Assembly (NCBI RefSeq): GCF_937910895.1 | Contig: NZ_CALEMI010000083.1 | Coordinates: 1-41,422 of the forward strand | DNA: 41,422 bases | Direction: 5' to 3' | DNA from: an uncultured Dokdonia sp. | GTDB lineage: Bacteria > Bacteroidota > Bacteroidia > Flavobacteriales > Flavobacteriaceae | Shown: piece after piece, positions 32,561-41,422 of the stretch | How positions within the stretch are numbered: position 1 is the first letter of the stretch | How the letters are laid out: every line of letters begins with the position of its first letter | The notes under the pieces: model-generated | The model's database searches: none | What the model was told of the DNA's origin: nothing | Seen by the model: the letters and a program-made list of their open reading frames with translations, nothing else | Position numbers and translations under genes: made by a program

Positions 32561-34822
32561 ATGAAAGAAAAGCTACATATAGAATTTGGACTAGAAGCAT
32601 TAGAAATAGGGAAGCTAAATGGCTATGACAATTCTAATTACCTCATAAAAACTAGTGGGAAGAAGTATATTTTCAAAACATATCCTGAAAAAGAGGATAT
32701 CTATGATTTGATTGAAGCAGAAAATAAAACGCTTTTACATCTTCTCCGTGTTAATGGAGAGACTTTTCCAACCCCGATCCCATTTAAAGATACGTCTTAT
32801 ATAAAAGTACTTACCATTGACGGAAAAAATAAAATCTGTAGGATGTTATCCTTTCTTGAAGGTACGTTTTGGGGTGATGTTACACCGTCAAAAACAAGCT
32901 ATAAATCCTTAGGAACTTTTCTTGCCAAACTAGACCTTTCCCTTCAAAAATTTACCAATTATACCATTAAGTCTAGAACATGGGAATGGGATATTGCATC
33001 GTTAGAATTGAATGCTAGCTATATCGATGATATTGCAAATGCTAAGGATCGGAATCTTGTCCGTTACTTTTTTCAACAATACAAAGAGATCGTACAACCT
33101 ATCTCACAAACGTTAAGAAAGCAAGTAATTCATAATGATGCCAATGAGTGGAATCTACTCGTAAAAGATGATCAGGTTTCTGGTATCATTGATTTTGGTG
33201 ATATCGCTTATTCATATCTTATCAACGAATTAGCCGTAGCCATCACTTATGCCTGTTATGATAAAGAAGATCCAATTCCTTGGGCATGTATTATTTTAGA
33301 AAGTTATCATCGTATACTTCCGCTAGAAGAAAAAGAAGTTAGCGTTTTATATTACCTCATTGCTGCACGACTATGCATCAGTGTTTGCAACTCTGCCCAT
33401 GCAAAAAAAGCAGATTCTACAAATACGTATGCTTCCGTAAGTGAAGTAAACGCTTGGAAAATGCTGTACCGTTTACTAAAAATTAATCCAATTTATGCGG
33501 AGAATACATTTAGAAAAGCTGTTGGCTTCGCCATAGAAAAACCGATATCTATAAATGAAGCTGTGCACCAAAGAAACCAACATATCAGTGCTATCGTATC
33601 CACAAGCTATCATCGACCTATATATATGGTTCGGTCTGCTTTTCAATATATGTATGATGCGTATGGGAATACGTTTTTAGATGCCTACAATAATATCCCG
33701 CACGTAGGACATTCGCATCCTCAAGTTGTAGAGGCTGGACAACGGCAAATGGCAAAACTAAATACAAATACACGATATCTTTATGACCAATTACCCGAAT
33801 ATGCAGCACGGTTAGTCGCAAAATTTCCCGAATCATTAAGCAAAGTCTTCTTTATCAACTCAGGAAGTGCCGCTAGTGATTTAGCTATTCGGCTGGCAAA
33901 AGCACATACTGGATTTGAAAAAATTATGGTGATGGAATCAGGCTATCACGGCAATACACAAACCTCTATTGACATCAGTGATTATAAATTCAATAACCCA
34001 AAAGGACAAGGACAAAAAGAGTACATCATTAAAACTCCAATTCCCGACACCTATAAAGGAAAATATACCGCTGAACATAAAAATGCAGGACAGATATACG
34101 GGCAAGAAGCGGTGGCACAAATACAAAACACCACGGATCCTGTTGCAGCATTTATCACAGAGCCTGTGGTAGGATGCGCTGGTCAGATTCCTTTAGCAGA
34201 AGGCTATTTAGACGTTGTTTACAAAGCCATTAGAGCACAAGGAGGTGTTTGTATCAGTGACGAGGTTCAAACGGGTTTTGGACGTTTAGGAGATCACTAT
34301 TGGGGATATGAAGCACATCAAGTGATTCCAGATATTGTGATAATGGGAAAACCGATTGCCAATGGACACCCGATGGGAGCTGTCATTTGTACCCAAGAAA
34401 TAGCTGCCTCTTTTGACAAAGGGGTTGAGTTTTTTAGTTCCTTTGGCGGGAATCCCGTTTCTTGTGCGATTGCGACTGCAGTACTCGATGTGATAGAAGA
34501 AGAAAATCTACAAGAGAATGCAAAAATAATAGGTGATTATTATAAATCCTGTCTTCAAAAACTGAAGAAAACATACAGTTGTATTGGCGATGTGAGAGGT
34601 TCTGGTCTCTTTTTAGGGATTGAAATTGTGCATGACAACACCTTAAAACCGAATACAGCTTTAGCCGATCGTATTAAAAATGAATTACGAAATCAACATA
34701 TTCTCATAAGCACCGATGGTCCTTACAATAATGTGCTAAAAACAAAACCTGCGCTTTGTTTTACCAAAGAAAATGTGGATATGGTGATACGTGCTTTGGA
34801 TGGAGTGTTGCGGAAGCACTAA
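32561..34822 (+). CDS. Fusion of APH-like kinase and class III aminotransferase-fold phospho-lyase
   Basis: A 753-aa protein with two enzymes. Residues 1 to about 315 are an APH/choline-kinase-like domain: catalytic loop [13 protein letters not shown] from about 189, with metal-binding IIDFGD near 208-213. Residues about 330-753 are a class III PLP enzyme: [44 protein letters not shown] (Asp near 567) and PLP-binding Lys597 in [14 protein letters not shown]. In animals the separate counterparts are hydroxylysine kinase (AGPHD1) and the phospho-lyases AGXT2L1/AGXT2L2, which eliminate phosphate from phosphoethanolamine or phosphohydroxylysine. The fusion therefore probably phosphorylates a hydroxy-amine and then splits off ammonia and phosphate. 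The substrate (hydroxylysine, ethanolamine or a relative) is not decided. A misannotation as plain aminotransferase is likely elsewhere. Confidence 0.9.
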   Translation: MKEKLHIEFGLEALEIGKLNGYDNSNYLIKTSGKKYIFKTYPEKEDIYDLIEAENKTLLHLLRVNGETFPTPIPFKDTSYIKVLTIDGKNKICRMLSFLEGTFWGDVTPSKTSYKSLGTFLAKLDLSLQKFTNYTIKSRTWEWDIASLELNASYIDDIANAKDRNLVRYFFQQYKEIVQPISQTLRKQVIHNDANEWNLLVKDDQVSGIIDFGDIAYSYLINELAVAITYACYDKEDPIPWACIILESYHRILPLEEKEVSVLYYLIAARLCISVCNSAHAKKADSTNTYASVSEVNAWKMLYRLLKINPIYAENTFRKAVGFAIEKPISINEAVHQRNQHISAIVSTSYHRPIYMVRSAFQYMYDAYGNTFLDAYNNIPHVGHSHPQVVEAGQRQMAKLNTNTRYLYDQLPEYAARLVAKFPESLSKVFFINSGSAASDLAIRLAKAHTGFEKIMVMESGYHGNTQTSIDISDYKFNNPKGQGQKEYIIKTPIPDTYKGKYTAEHKNAGQIYGQEAVAQIQNTTDPVAAFITEPVVGCAGQIPLAEGYLDVVYKAIRAQGGVCISDEVQTGFGRLGDHYWGYEAHQVIPDIVIMGKPIANGHPMGAVICTQEIAASFDKGVEFFSSFGGNPVSCAIATAVLDVIEEENLQENAKIIGDYYKSCLQKLKKTYSCIGDVRGSGLFLGIEIVHDNTLKPNTALADRIKNELRNQHILISTDGPYNNVLKTKPALCFTKENVDMVIRALDGVLRKH

Positions 34823-35298
34823 GTGTAGGAATGGAAGTTGGTGTTGGTATTTTGGTAGTATATGCTTTCAAGGAACATCATGACGCAGAAGTTTATGCTG
34901 AGCACTTCGGCAAGATCAGTGTGACACTTGTCGAAGTACGAAAGATACCTCAACCTAACAGTACACTAATAAGTTGTTTTTCTATTTATCTTGGCTTTCA
35001 TAAACCAAACCTATATATAATTCTAAATTTATAGTGTGTGTATGATACCTATTACCATTTAAAATGCACCGCCTTTTTTGGGATTTGGGATTTGTTTTTT
35101 TTGGAATTTGATGCCTCGTATGCTTGTATAGAGAGAATTCATCTAAAATGTCCTGGAACTTATTTTATAAATGCAACTCGTATGTATAAAGAAAAAATAG
35201 CGACACGTGATGACGTCTTACTTTTTAATTTACAAGGCTCTTTACAAAACAAATTAAAAATAAAGAAAAAAGCGAGTCTAAAAACGCACTAATGAATA
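34823..35298. other. Intergenic region with a REP-like repeat
   Basis: About 475 bp. The left half carries a palindromic repeat (34864-34937). The right half is low-complexity, T-rich DNA around 35068-35110. Two open frames here (34756-35034 and 35038-35292, plus strand) lack family resemblance and signal peptides, and I do not accept them as genes. Confidence 0.5.
34864..34937. repeat. REP-like dispersed repeat with hairpin
   Basis: Begins with GCTTTCAAGGAACA (34864-34877), which recurs exactly at the right end of the window (41409-41422). It contains an imperfect inverted repeat, ACTTCGGCAAG (34904-34914) and CTTGTCGAAGT (34927-34937), with CAGTGTGACA between. Short elements of the form CTTCGACAAGCTCAGTGTGAC are common between genes in many bacteria. 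Confidence 0.6.
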
Positions 35299-36849
35299 CT
35301 AATAATGAGTGTTTAAATAATCAATTAAAACTTTACTGTTTTCTAGATTCATTTTTTTACTTATCCTATATCGCTGGCTCTCAATACTCCGAAGTGATCT
35401 ATTAAGAAAAAATGCAATATCTTTATTTTTAAATTCTAATTTAAGGTAATAGCATATTAGGAATTCTGTGTCTGTAAGACTTGGGTGGTCTTTTTTAATT
35501 TTCTCGAAAAAAGATAGATTTAGCTGTTTTAAAATAGTAATATGATTCTCTTCACTATTAGTCAGATTTGAGGCTTCTGCATTAATTGTTCTAGACAAGT
35601 CTCTAATTTTATTTTTTTGTGCATCATAATCCTCTATAGAAGCTATCTGCCTCACCTTATCCCTAATATCTGTTATGTAATGCTCTAGTTCTTGTCTCCT
35701 AACTTTGAGTTTCTCATGTTTTGTTTCAAGTTGAAAAAAATTTTCTTTCTTAAGAGAGAAATTCTTCAATCGTGATTTGAACTTTTGATATCTAAAAATA
35801 AACAGGGCTATGAGTATCACTAAAACTAAAACCAGTACAAGTATCCAATTTTGACTTTCACGTTTTTTCTGTATCTCATCTCTGAGTGTTTCTTCAGAAT
35901 TTAATAATACAGTATTCAGTTCTAAACTTGCACTTACCGTATTATCTAATACTTCCTCTTGAAGCTGCTGAAGGGAATCTAAGTATGTTTTACTTTTATC
36001 ATAGTCTCTTACCTGTTTATAAGCTTCAGTAGAGAATGAAAAATATTTTCTAGTAGATGGAACGTCCATAAAATTGCGAGATTTACTAGCAACAGAAAGA
36101 TAATATAGCGTTGAATCTATTTGCTTTTTGTCTAAGTGTAATTTTGACATACAAATAGTAAGACTTACTGCATACGTATTATAGTTATATGAATCAATTG
36201 TAGAGTTAGATTTTAAGTTGTGAAATTGCTTTAAGTACGTATGAGCATTTGTAAGATCATTCAAATGTATATAGTTAGATGAAAGCATATAGTTAGCAAG
36301 CAAATAATAATAAGCATCATCCTTAATATTCCGATACAGGTCTAAATTTTCTAAAATAAGTTGATTACTCTTTTCATAACGCTTTTCAGTGAAAGCGACA
36401 TAAGCATGCATTAGCTCAACTTCTAATAAGCCTATAGTGTTATTTGAAAGTGTATAGAAATTTTTAGCTTTTTCTAAATAGGTATATGCAGAAGTATCTT
36501 TTTTTAGAAAAAACATATTTGAAAACAGTTCTAAACTTGCGTCAGCAGCTGTATCAAAATCTTTTTCTTCTTCAGCATATCTTACAGACAATATATAAGA
36601 TTGAAATAATTTTGAATCTTGTCGTGTGCGATCATAAGCAATACCCTGCAAAAAATAATACTGCCCAATACTCCCGCGTATTTGTTCATTTAAAGGAGTA
36701 GGAATACTATCTAGAAACAGTAATGCTTTCTGAGCATCCTCGCTCAAAGCAATATCCGCAGAATCAATAAATCTCTTGTAATCATGTTGGGTTTGAGTGA
36801 ACGCTATAACTATTTGAAACAATAATAAACACGTACAGATATATTTCAT
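35299..36849 (-). CDS. Membrane-tethered TPR regulator with C-terminal LuxR-like HTH
   Basis: A 516-aa protein: signal peptide (to about residue 19, AFTQTQ), TPR-like helical repeats through about 300, one transmembrane helix at about 333-352 (ILVLVLVLVILIALFIF), a cytoplasmic coiled coil (about 355-450), and a helix-turn-helix at about 453-516 ('HPSLTDTEFLICYYLKLEFK', NKDIAFFLNRSLRSIESQRY) like LuxR/GerE domains. This layout is widespread in Bacteroidota. A periplasmic TPR part could sense a signal and the cytoplasmic HTH act on DNA without phosphorelay; that is an inference. It is divergent from the 1375-aa secreted protein gene with 201 bp between, so it may control it. No kinase or receiver domain is seen. 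Confidence 0.85.
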   Translation of the reverse strand: MKYICTCLLLFQIVIAFTQTQHDYKRFIDSADIALSEDAQKALLFLDSIPTPLNEQIRGSIGQYYFLQGIAYDRTRQDSKLFQSYILSVRYAEEEKDFDTAADASLELFSNMFFLKKDTSAYTYLEKAKNFYTLSNNTIGLLEVELMHAYVAFTEKRYEKSNQLILENLDLYRNIKDDAYYYLLANYMLSSNYIHLNDLTNAHTYLKQFHNLKSNSTIDSYNYNTYAVSLTICMSKLHLDKKQIDSTLYYLSVASKSRNFMDVPSTRKYFSFSTEAYKQVRDYDKSKTYLDSLQQLQEEVLDNTVSASLELNTVLLNSEETLRDEIQKKRESQNWILVLVLVLVILIALFIFRYQKFKSRLKNFSLKKENFFQLETKHEKLKVRRQELEHYITDIRDKVRQIASIEDYDAQKNKIRDLSRTINAEASNLTNSEENHITILKQLNLSFFEKIKKDHPSLTDTEFLICYYLKLEFKNKDIAFFLNRSLRSIESQRYRISKKMNLENSKVLIDYLNTHY

Positions 36850-36943
36850 TAAAAAAATTATTTAAACTTTAAATAGATACAAAGCAGTAAAAATCAATAT
36901 TAAAACTGTAAAATAATAGCAAATAAAAGGCTAGGTCGTGTTC

Positions 36944-36965
36944 GCGTAGTATTTGCGTAGTGTTT
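36944..36965. promoter_or_regulatory. 11-bp tandem direct repeat between divergent genes
   Basis: GCGTAGTATTT followed immediately by GCGTAGTGTTT: two 11-bp units differing at one base, about one helical turn apart. They sit near the centre of the 201-bp region shared by the regulator gene and the secreted-protein gene, some 50 bp upstream of the plus-strand -7 box. This is a plausible operator. Confidence 0.45.
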
Positions 36966-37014
36966 TAAATTGAAATTTAACGTCCTTCCATTCCATCAAC
37001 TTTTAAAAATAAAA

Positions 37015-37022
37015 TACTTTTG
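37015..37022 (+). promoter_or_regulatory. Bacteroidota -7 box upstream of the secreted beta-propeller gene
   Basis: TACTTTTG fits TAnnTTTG and lies 28 bp before the start codon, predicting a short 5' leader. The -33 position has no good TTG, which would fit an activated promoter. Confidence 0.5.
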
Positions 37023-37050
37023 CCATATAAAATAATTTTAACACTTTATT

Positions 37051-40000
37051 ATGAAATTAATTTACCTCCAATTTAAACATTTAGCTCTTGTTTGCATTTT
37101 GTGTTTTTCAGCTTTAGGTGTAGCACAATCTACCAAAAACGGAAATTACAAATCTAAAGTTACAGATGAAAGTGCTAACTTTTATGAAATTGTAGCTCAA
37201 AAAAGAGCTGAGTTTGCTGCAATGGATCTTACCATTAAGGCAAATAACAAAGCAATGAAACAATTTGAACGCTGGGCTTATGTATGGCAAGATAAAATAA
37301 ATGCAGATGGTTCTTTTCCTAAAGCTTCAAATGAACGTGTATCTAAAGAAACGTATATTAATATATTGATGGAAACTCAGTTTCAAAACAGGTCGGCTAC
37401 AAACACTTGGACCCAAGTAGGGCCAGTAGATAGGCCGGTACCAAATGGTTATGTGGGGTATCCTGGAAAAGGGAGGGTTAATGTAATTGCAGAAGACCCT
37501 ACGAATACCAATATTATGTATGCAGGTTCTGCAGCAGGTGGTATCTGGAAGACTACAAATAATGGAGCGCTTTGGACACCAAAATCTGATTTTCTTGCAG
37601 GATTAGGAGTAACAGACATATTAGTTGATCCATCCAATACTAATATTATTTATATGGCTACTGGAGACGAAAATGCACAACACATTTCATCTATTGGTCT
37701 TTTTAAATCTACAGATGGTGGTGATTCTTGGAATCCTACAGGTCTAACCTTTTCTTTAGATGTAAATGAGTATATCAAGGATATTGCTTTTGCTCCAGGT
37801 AGTTCAACGACTATTTTTGCCCTCACTAATACAGAGGTAAAAAGAACTACAGATGCTGGTGCTACTTGGACTGACATGTCTGTTATGTATCCTTTTGACC
37901 CATTCACAGAAAATTTTCAAACGATAGTTTTTGATCCTAATGATGCTATGAAGGTTGTCGTTTCTGATGCTTTTGGTGCATTATATTTTTCTACAGACGG
38001 CGGTGCAACTTTTAATATGCATGATACGATACAAGGTCTAGGAAGTGGTCAACAAAAATTGAAAATTACGAGCTCTGCAAATGACCCAGATTTTTTCTAT
38101 GGTATTCTTGAAGATCAAAGAGACGGCAGTACAATCACCGAACAAGCAACATTCAGAAAGTACAGATATGCTTTTGATAATACTGCAGCAGATTTAATAA
38201 GTTCAACACCTATAACAGGGTTTAATACACAAGGAGGTTATAACCAATGTATTACTGTTTCACCTACAAATGAAAATAATATAATAGTGGCAGGTGTAAA
38301 TGGTTATAAATCTACAGATGGAGGTGCTACTTTTACTATTTTTATGGATGCTTATGAAGATGAAACTTCGGGGTTATTTGATAGCTTTTATGTACATGCA
38401 GACCATCATCACGTATCTTTTTTAGCAGACGGTGAGACGGTATTAAATGGACACGATGGAGGTGTCCATAAAGGACCTTTTAGTACAACAGAAATACATC
38501 CAGCTACACCCTGGGCAGACCTTTCAAATACGTTGGTAATTACACAACCTTATAATATAGCAGTGACCCAAGAGGCAAATGGGGATAACTTTATGATGGC
38601 AAACCAAGATAATGACGGTTTTTCAAAAATCTTACAAATAGGAGGTACTAATGCAAGAAATTGGCTTTCTGCAATTGCTGGTGATGGCACTTCTGCTGGT
38701 ATTGATATTTCTGACTCAAACCAGCGATATCTTGGTGGAACCAACGGTGGTCTAAATTATGCAAATTTAGGCTTTGCTGATGGTCATGATCAATCTGATG
38801 AGATATTGACTGCCAAAAGTGACGGTACAGCTGCATTTGTTTCTCCTATATCAGTACACCCTACAGATGCTCCCACGATTTATGCCTGCTATGGTACTAT
38901 AACAAAATCCACAGATAGAGGTATTAACTGGACACCATTTAATACAGGACTCATTCAAACTAAATTTATAGATGTTACTGAAAATGCTTCATCAATAAGA
39001 ATCTTCACAATTGGAAATTCTGGGACTTTACAGGAGCCAGTGACAACTGCTAAGCGTACTGTTAATGATGGTGCTACTTGGACTACAATAACACCTCCGT
39101 CAGGACAAATCTTTAATAGCTTTGCTGCTGTACCCAATTCTAATACGGTTTATGCAACTGTAAGTGGGTATAATGCGGGGAATAAAGTGTATAGGTCTAC
39201 AGATAATGGTTCAACTTGGACAAATATAAGTACGGGACTTCCTAATATTATTATGAAAAAAGTTATTGTACACAAAACAACAGAAACCCTTTATTTAGGG
39301 ACAGAATTAGGCCCTTACTTTATAGAAAATACAGTGGGCGCTACTTGGGCAAAAATTGGATCAGGATTGCCTAATGTTAGGGTAGATGATTTGGAAATAA
39401 ATTATACAGATAACATACTCTACATTGGAACTTTTGGCCGTGGTATGTGGGGTGTATCTATTGAAAATAGTTGTACGGGAATTACAAAAACCTGGAATGG
39501 TAGTGAATGGTCCCCATCTGGCGCACCTGGAAATACAGATACTGCGGTACTAAATGGGACATATAACACAATGACTCATGGAAATTTAGATGTTTGTACA
39601 CTTACTGTTTCTGGTACAAGTACACTTACAGTTCCTACAGGAACCTTTGTATCGGTTCAAGGCAATGTGGTTGTAGATACTGATAATTCTATAATTGTTG
39701 AGCACGAAGGAAGCTTTGTTCAAGTGGGAGAAGATGCCATAACAACAAATAATGGTACTATTATCATACAAAAAACAACCCCTACAATCGCTGCTCGTAA
39801 TTTTGTAGCGATGAGTAGCCCTATGAGCTCAGAAACGAGAGATGGAGTGTATGGAATGTCTAGAGCTGTTTTTGGTATCATTCCAAGTAATTTTGTGCCT
39901 TTTGCTATTGATTTAACAGAATTTCCTGAATTTACAGATGCAGAAATCTTCTTAGATGATAATAATGATTTCTTATTACCATATACAGGAAGTACAGCGT

Positions 40001-41178
40001 TACCAACAGCAGGAATAGGGTTACTTGTTTTTCCTCAGCCTGACGCTTCTGTATCGCCAGACACGTATGATCTTGAATATATGAAAGGAACACTAAATTC
40101 TGGAACGGTCTCAATACCCATTAATTATAATGGTCCTGCTACCATAAATAATTATAATATTCTAGGAAATCCATATGCATCTGCAATAGATGTAACTGCA
40201 TTTATAACAGCTAATGATGCTGTAAATGAAGTATATTATTGGGAACATATTACAAACCCAGTAGCTGAACTCCCTGGCCCAGGAACAAGTAATTTCTCTA
40301 TGAACGATATTTCTATACGTAACGCAATGATGGGTACTGCTGCGGTAAACGGAGGCACTGCTCCTGGACAATACATGGCATCTGGACAAGGATTTGGAAT
40401 CAAAGCAGATCAGGCAGAAATGGCAAGTAACACGCCTGTTGTATTTACAAATAGCCTGCGAGTCACTGGAAATAATGATGATTTTAGAACAGTTAATTCT
40501 ACTTCTAATGTTGACAAAATATGGCTAAGCCTTAGGTCTTCCTCATTTGAAAGAAGTGTACAAGCTGCTATAGGTTTTACACCCAATGCTACTGCCGACT
40601 ATGACAAAGGATATGACAGTAAGCGACTAGCCACATCTATTTCTTTATTTTCTAATCTACAAGGAGCATACCTAGCGATTCAAGGAAGAGAAATATTTAA
40701 CGACCAAATGGAGATTCCATTAGGAATGTCTACGATAATAGACAGAGAAGAAAACTACACAATTAGTATTGATCGATTAGAAGGAGAGTCCATAGAAAAT
40801 ACACCTGTTTTCTTAGTAGATCACCTACTTAATACGGAGACTAATTTAACTGACGAAGATTACACACTAGTCACTAGCAAAGGTATTCAAGCAGATCGCT
40901 TTACCCTAGCCTTTAGAAGTAGAGAACTATTAAATACGGATAGCTTTGAGCAAAATGAAGTCCTTGTGTATCCTAACCCAAGTAAAAATATCATTACGGT
41001 TCAATTATCAAATCCTTCGGAAATACGTGATATGAAAGTATATGATATGCTAGGAAGAGAAATTCAAGTAGATTTTCAAAATAATGAAGTAAATATATCT
41101 TCTTTAAATACTGGGATATACTTGTTAAAAATAAGCACTGATTCAGGAACATTGACGACCACATTTATAAAAAAATAA
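37051..41178 (+). CDS. T9SS type A secreted protein with sortilin/BNR-like beta-propeller
   Basis: A 1375-aa secreted protein. A signal peptide (to about residue 25, ALGVAQ) is followed by a short helical part, then a large beta-propeller region (about 110-800) with repeated Asp-box motifs of the BNR/VPS10 kind: 'IWKTTNNGALWTP', 'LFKSTDGGDSWNPTG', 'VKRTTDAGATWTD', 'YKSTDGGATF', 'VYRSTDNGSTWTN'. A beta-sandwich region follows ('YNILGNPYASAIDVTAF'). The C-terminus (about 1303-1375) is a type A T9SS sorting domain ('VLVYPNPSKNIITVQL', 'MKVYDMLGREIQV', 'LNTGIYLLKI'), so the protein is exported and probably anchored to the cell surface. No protease or glycosidase catalytic set is evident; an adhesive or binding role is possible. 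Confidence 0.9.
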   Translation: MKLIYLQFKHLALVCILCFSALGVAQSTKNGNYKSKVTDESANFYEIVAQKRAEFAAMDLTIKANNKAMKQFERWAYVWQDKINADGSFPKASNERVSKETYINILMETQFQNRSATNTWTQVGPVDRPVPNGYVGYPGKGRVNVIAEDPTNTNIMYAGSAAGGIWKTTNNGALWTPKSDFLAGLGVTDILVDPSNTNIIYMATGDENAQHISSIGLFKSTDGGDSWNPTGLTFSLDVNEYIKDIAFAPGSSTTIFALTNTEVKRTTDAGATWTDMSVMYPFDPFTENFQTIVFDPNDAMKVVVSDAFGALYFSTDGGATFNMHDTIQGLGSGQQKLKITSSANDPDFFYGILEDQRDGSTITEQATFRKYRYAFDNTAADLISSTPITGFNTQGGYNQCITVSPTNENNIIVAGVNGYKSTDGGATFTIFMDAYEDETSGLFDSFYVHADHHHVSFLADGETVLNGHDGGVHKGPFSTTEIHPATPWADLSNTLVITQPYNIAVTQEANGDNFMMANQDNDGFSKILQIGGTNARNWLSAIAGDGTSAGIDISDSNQRYLGGTNGGLNYANLGFADGHDQSDEILTAKSDGTAAFVSPISVHPTDAPTIYACYGTITKSTDRGINWTPFNTGLIQTKFIDVTENASSIRIFTIGNSGTLQEPVTTAKRTVNDGATWTTITPPSGQIFNSFAAVPNSNTVYATVSGYNAGNKVYRSTDNGSTWTNISTGLPNIIMKKVIVHKTTETLYLGTELGPYFIENTVGATWAKIGSGLPNVRVDDLEINYTDNILYIGTFGRGMWGVSIENSCTGITKTWNGSEWSPSGAPGNTDTAVLNGTYNTMTHGNLDVCTLTVSGTSTLTVPTGTFVSVQGNVVVDTDNSIIVEHEGSFVQVGEDAITTNNGTIIIQKTTPTIAARNFVAMSSPMSSETRDGVYGMSRAVFGIIPSNFVPFAIDLTEFPEFTDAEIFLDDNNDFLLPYTGSTALPTAGIGLLVFPQPDASVSPDTYDLEYMKGTLNSGTVSIPINYNGPATINNYNILGNPYASAIDVTAFITANDAVNEVYYWEHITNPVAELPGPGTSNFSMNDISIRNAMMGTAAVNGGTAPGQYMASGQGFGIKADQAEMASNTPVVFTNSLRVTGNNDDFRTVNSTSNVDKIWLSLRSSSFERSVQAAIGFTPNATADYDKGYDSKRLATSISLFSNLQGAYLAIQGREIFNDQMEIPLGMSTIIDREENYTISIDRLEGESIENTPVFLVDHLLNTETNLTDEDYTLVTSKGIQADRFTLAFRSRELLNTDSFEQNEVLVYPNPSKNIITVQLSNPSEIRDMKVYDMLGREIQVDFQNNEVNISSLNTGIYLLKISTDSGTLTTTFIKK

Positions 41179-41256
41179 CTACAGATAGCTATTAATAAAA
41201 ATACATGGATTTCTATTTTTTGTCTTATGTAACTAAAGAATAAAAGGTATTAAACC

Positions 41257-41333
41257 CCAGGGCAAGCCCTGGATCCTGAAAATCGACCCAAGGGTCGAGA
41301 TATTAAACCATAGATCCCGCCGAAAAGCGGGAT
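41257..41333. repeat. Three tandem hairpins (composite palindromic element)
   Basis: Three perfect 7-bp stems follow one another: CCAGGGC/GCCCTGG (41257-41272, AA loop), TCGACCC/GGGTCGA (41283-41298, AA loop) and ATCCCGC/GCGGGAT (41314-41333, CGAAAA loop). The block is far richer in GC than its surroundings. It lies about 80 bp after the 1375-aa gene. Similar GC-rich hairpins recur between genes in Flavobacteriia. It may end transcription or be a mobile REP-type element. Confidence 0.65.
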
Positions 41334-41408
41334 TAGTTCAACTAGCTATTTTGAATACGTCTTTCAGACTTTACAAAACAGCGTTTCACTAATAAAAACG
41401 ATGTATCC

Positions 41409-41422
41409 GCTTTCAAGGAACA
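41409..41422. repeat. Partial second copy of the dispersed repeat
   Basis: GCTTTCAAGGAACA matches 34864-34877 exactly and is cut off by the end of the window, so the full extent cannot be judged. Confidence 0.5.

Noticed and set aside
34756-35034. Plus-strand 92-codon open frame overlapping the end of the fusion gene
   Set aside because: It starts inside the aminotransferase in another frame and runs through the REP-like repeat, so it is a chance ORF.
35038-35292. Plus-strand 84-codon open frame
   Set aside because: Low-complexity T-rich DNA, no signal or family pattern, and no promoter; it sits in an intergenic region with repeats.

Overview
The window looks like chromosomal DNA from a marine-type member of the Flavobacteriaceae (Bacteroidota). 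The evidence is low GC, type IX secretion (T9SS) sorting domains, a gliding-motility adhesin operon, Bacteroidota-type -7 boxes (TAnnTTTG), and a dispersed palindrome, GCTTTCGCGAAAGC, that I associate with Dokdonia-like genomes. The genus is an inference. I found no rRNA, tRNA, CRISPR array, insertion sequence or prophage.

Layout. (1) 0.7-18 kb, minus strand: a gliding/adhesin locus in the order small secreted protein, beta-helix protein, sprC, sprD, sprB (3251 aa), sprF. The last four match the sprCDBF operon order known from Flavobacterium johnsoniae. (2) 19.1-25.1 kb, plus strand: a compact molybdenum cofactor operon, moeA, modE-like, TSUP transporter, moaD, moeB, moaE, moaCB fusion, moaA. 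Most genes overlap by a few bases. (3) 25.1-29.5 kb, minus strand and convergent with it: iorA and iorB (a two-subunit xanthine-oxidase-family molybdoenzyme), an intrinsic terminator, then xdhC and mocA. Regions 2 and 3 form one pathway: cPMP synthesis, dithiolene formation, Mo insertion, cytidylation and maturation of the exported enzyme. (4) 30.1-32.2 kb: two tandem PPK2 polyphosphate kinases, the second broken by one in-frame TGA at its FDR motif, then a convergent two-CBS-domain protein. (5) 32.6-34.8 kb: a kinase-aminotransferase fusion that probably phosphorylates a hydroxylated amine and then eliminates the phosphate. (6) 35.3-41.2 kb: a membrane-tethered TPR/HTH regulator divergent from a 1375-aa T9SS-secreted beta-propeller protein, with an 11-bp direct repeat between them.

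The less expected signals are non-coding. A perfect palindrome is placed in all three codon phases across 19.3-32.4 kb. An intrinsic terminator splits the molybdoenzyme genes from their maturation genes, and another lies in the iorA leader. A 19-bp perfect hairpin sits in the gliding locus. A C-rich leader motif is shared by sprB and sprC. Composite hairpin repeats lie downstream of the genes near 34.9 and 41.3 kb.
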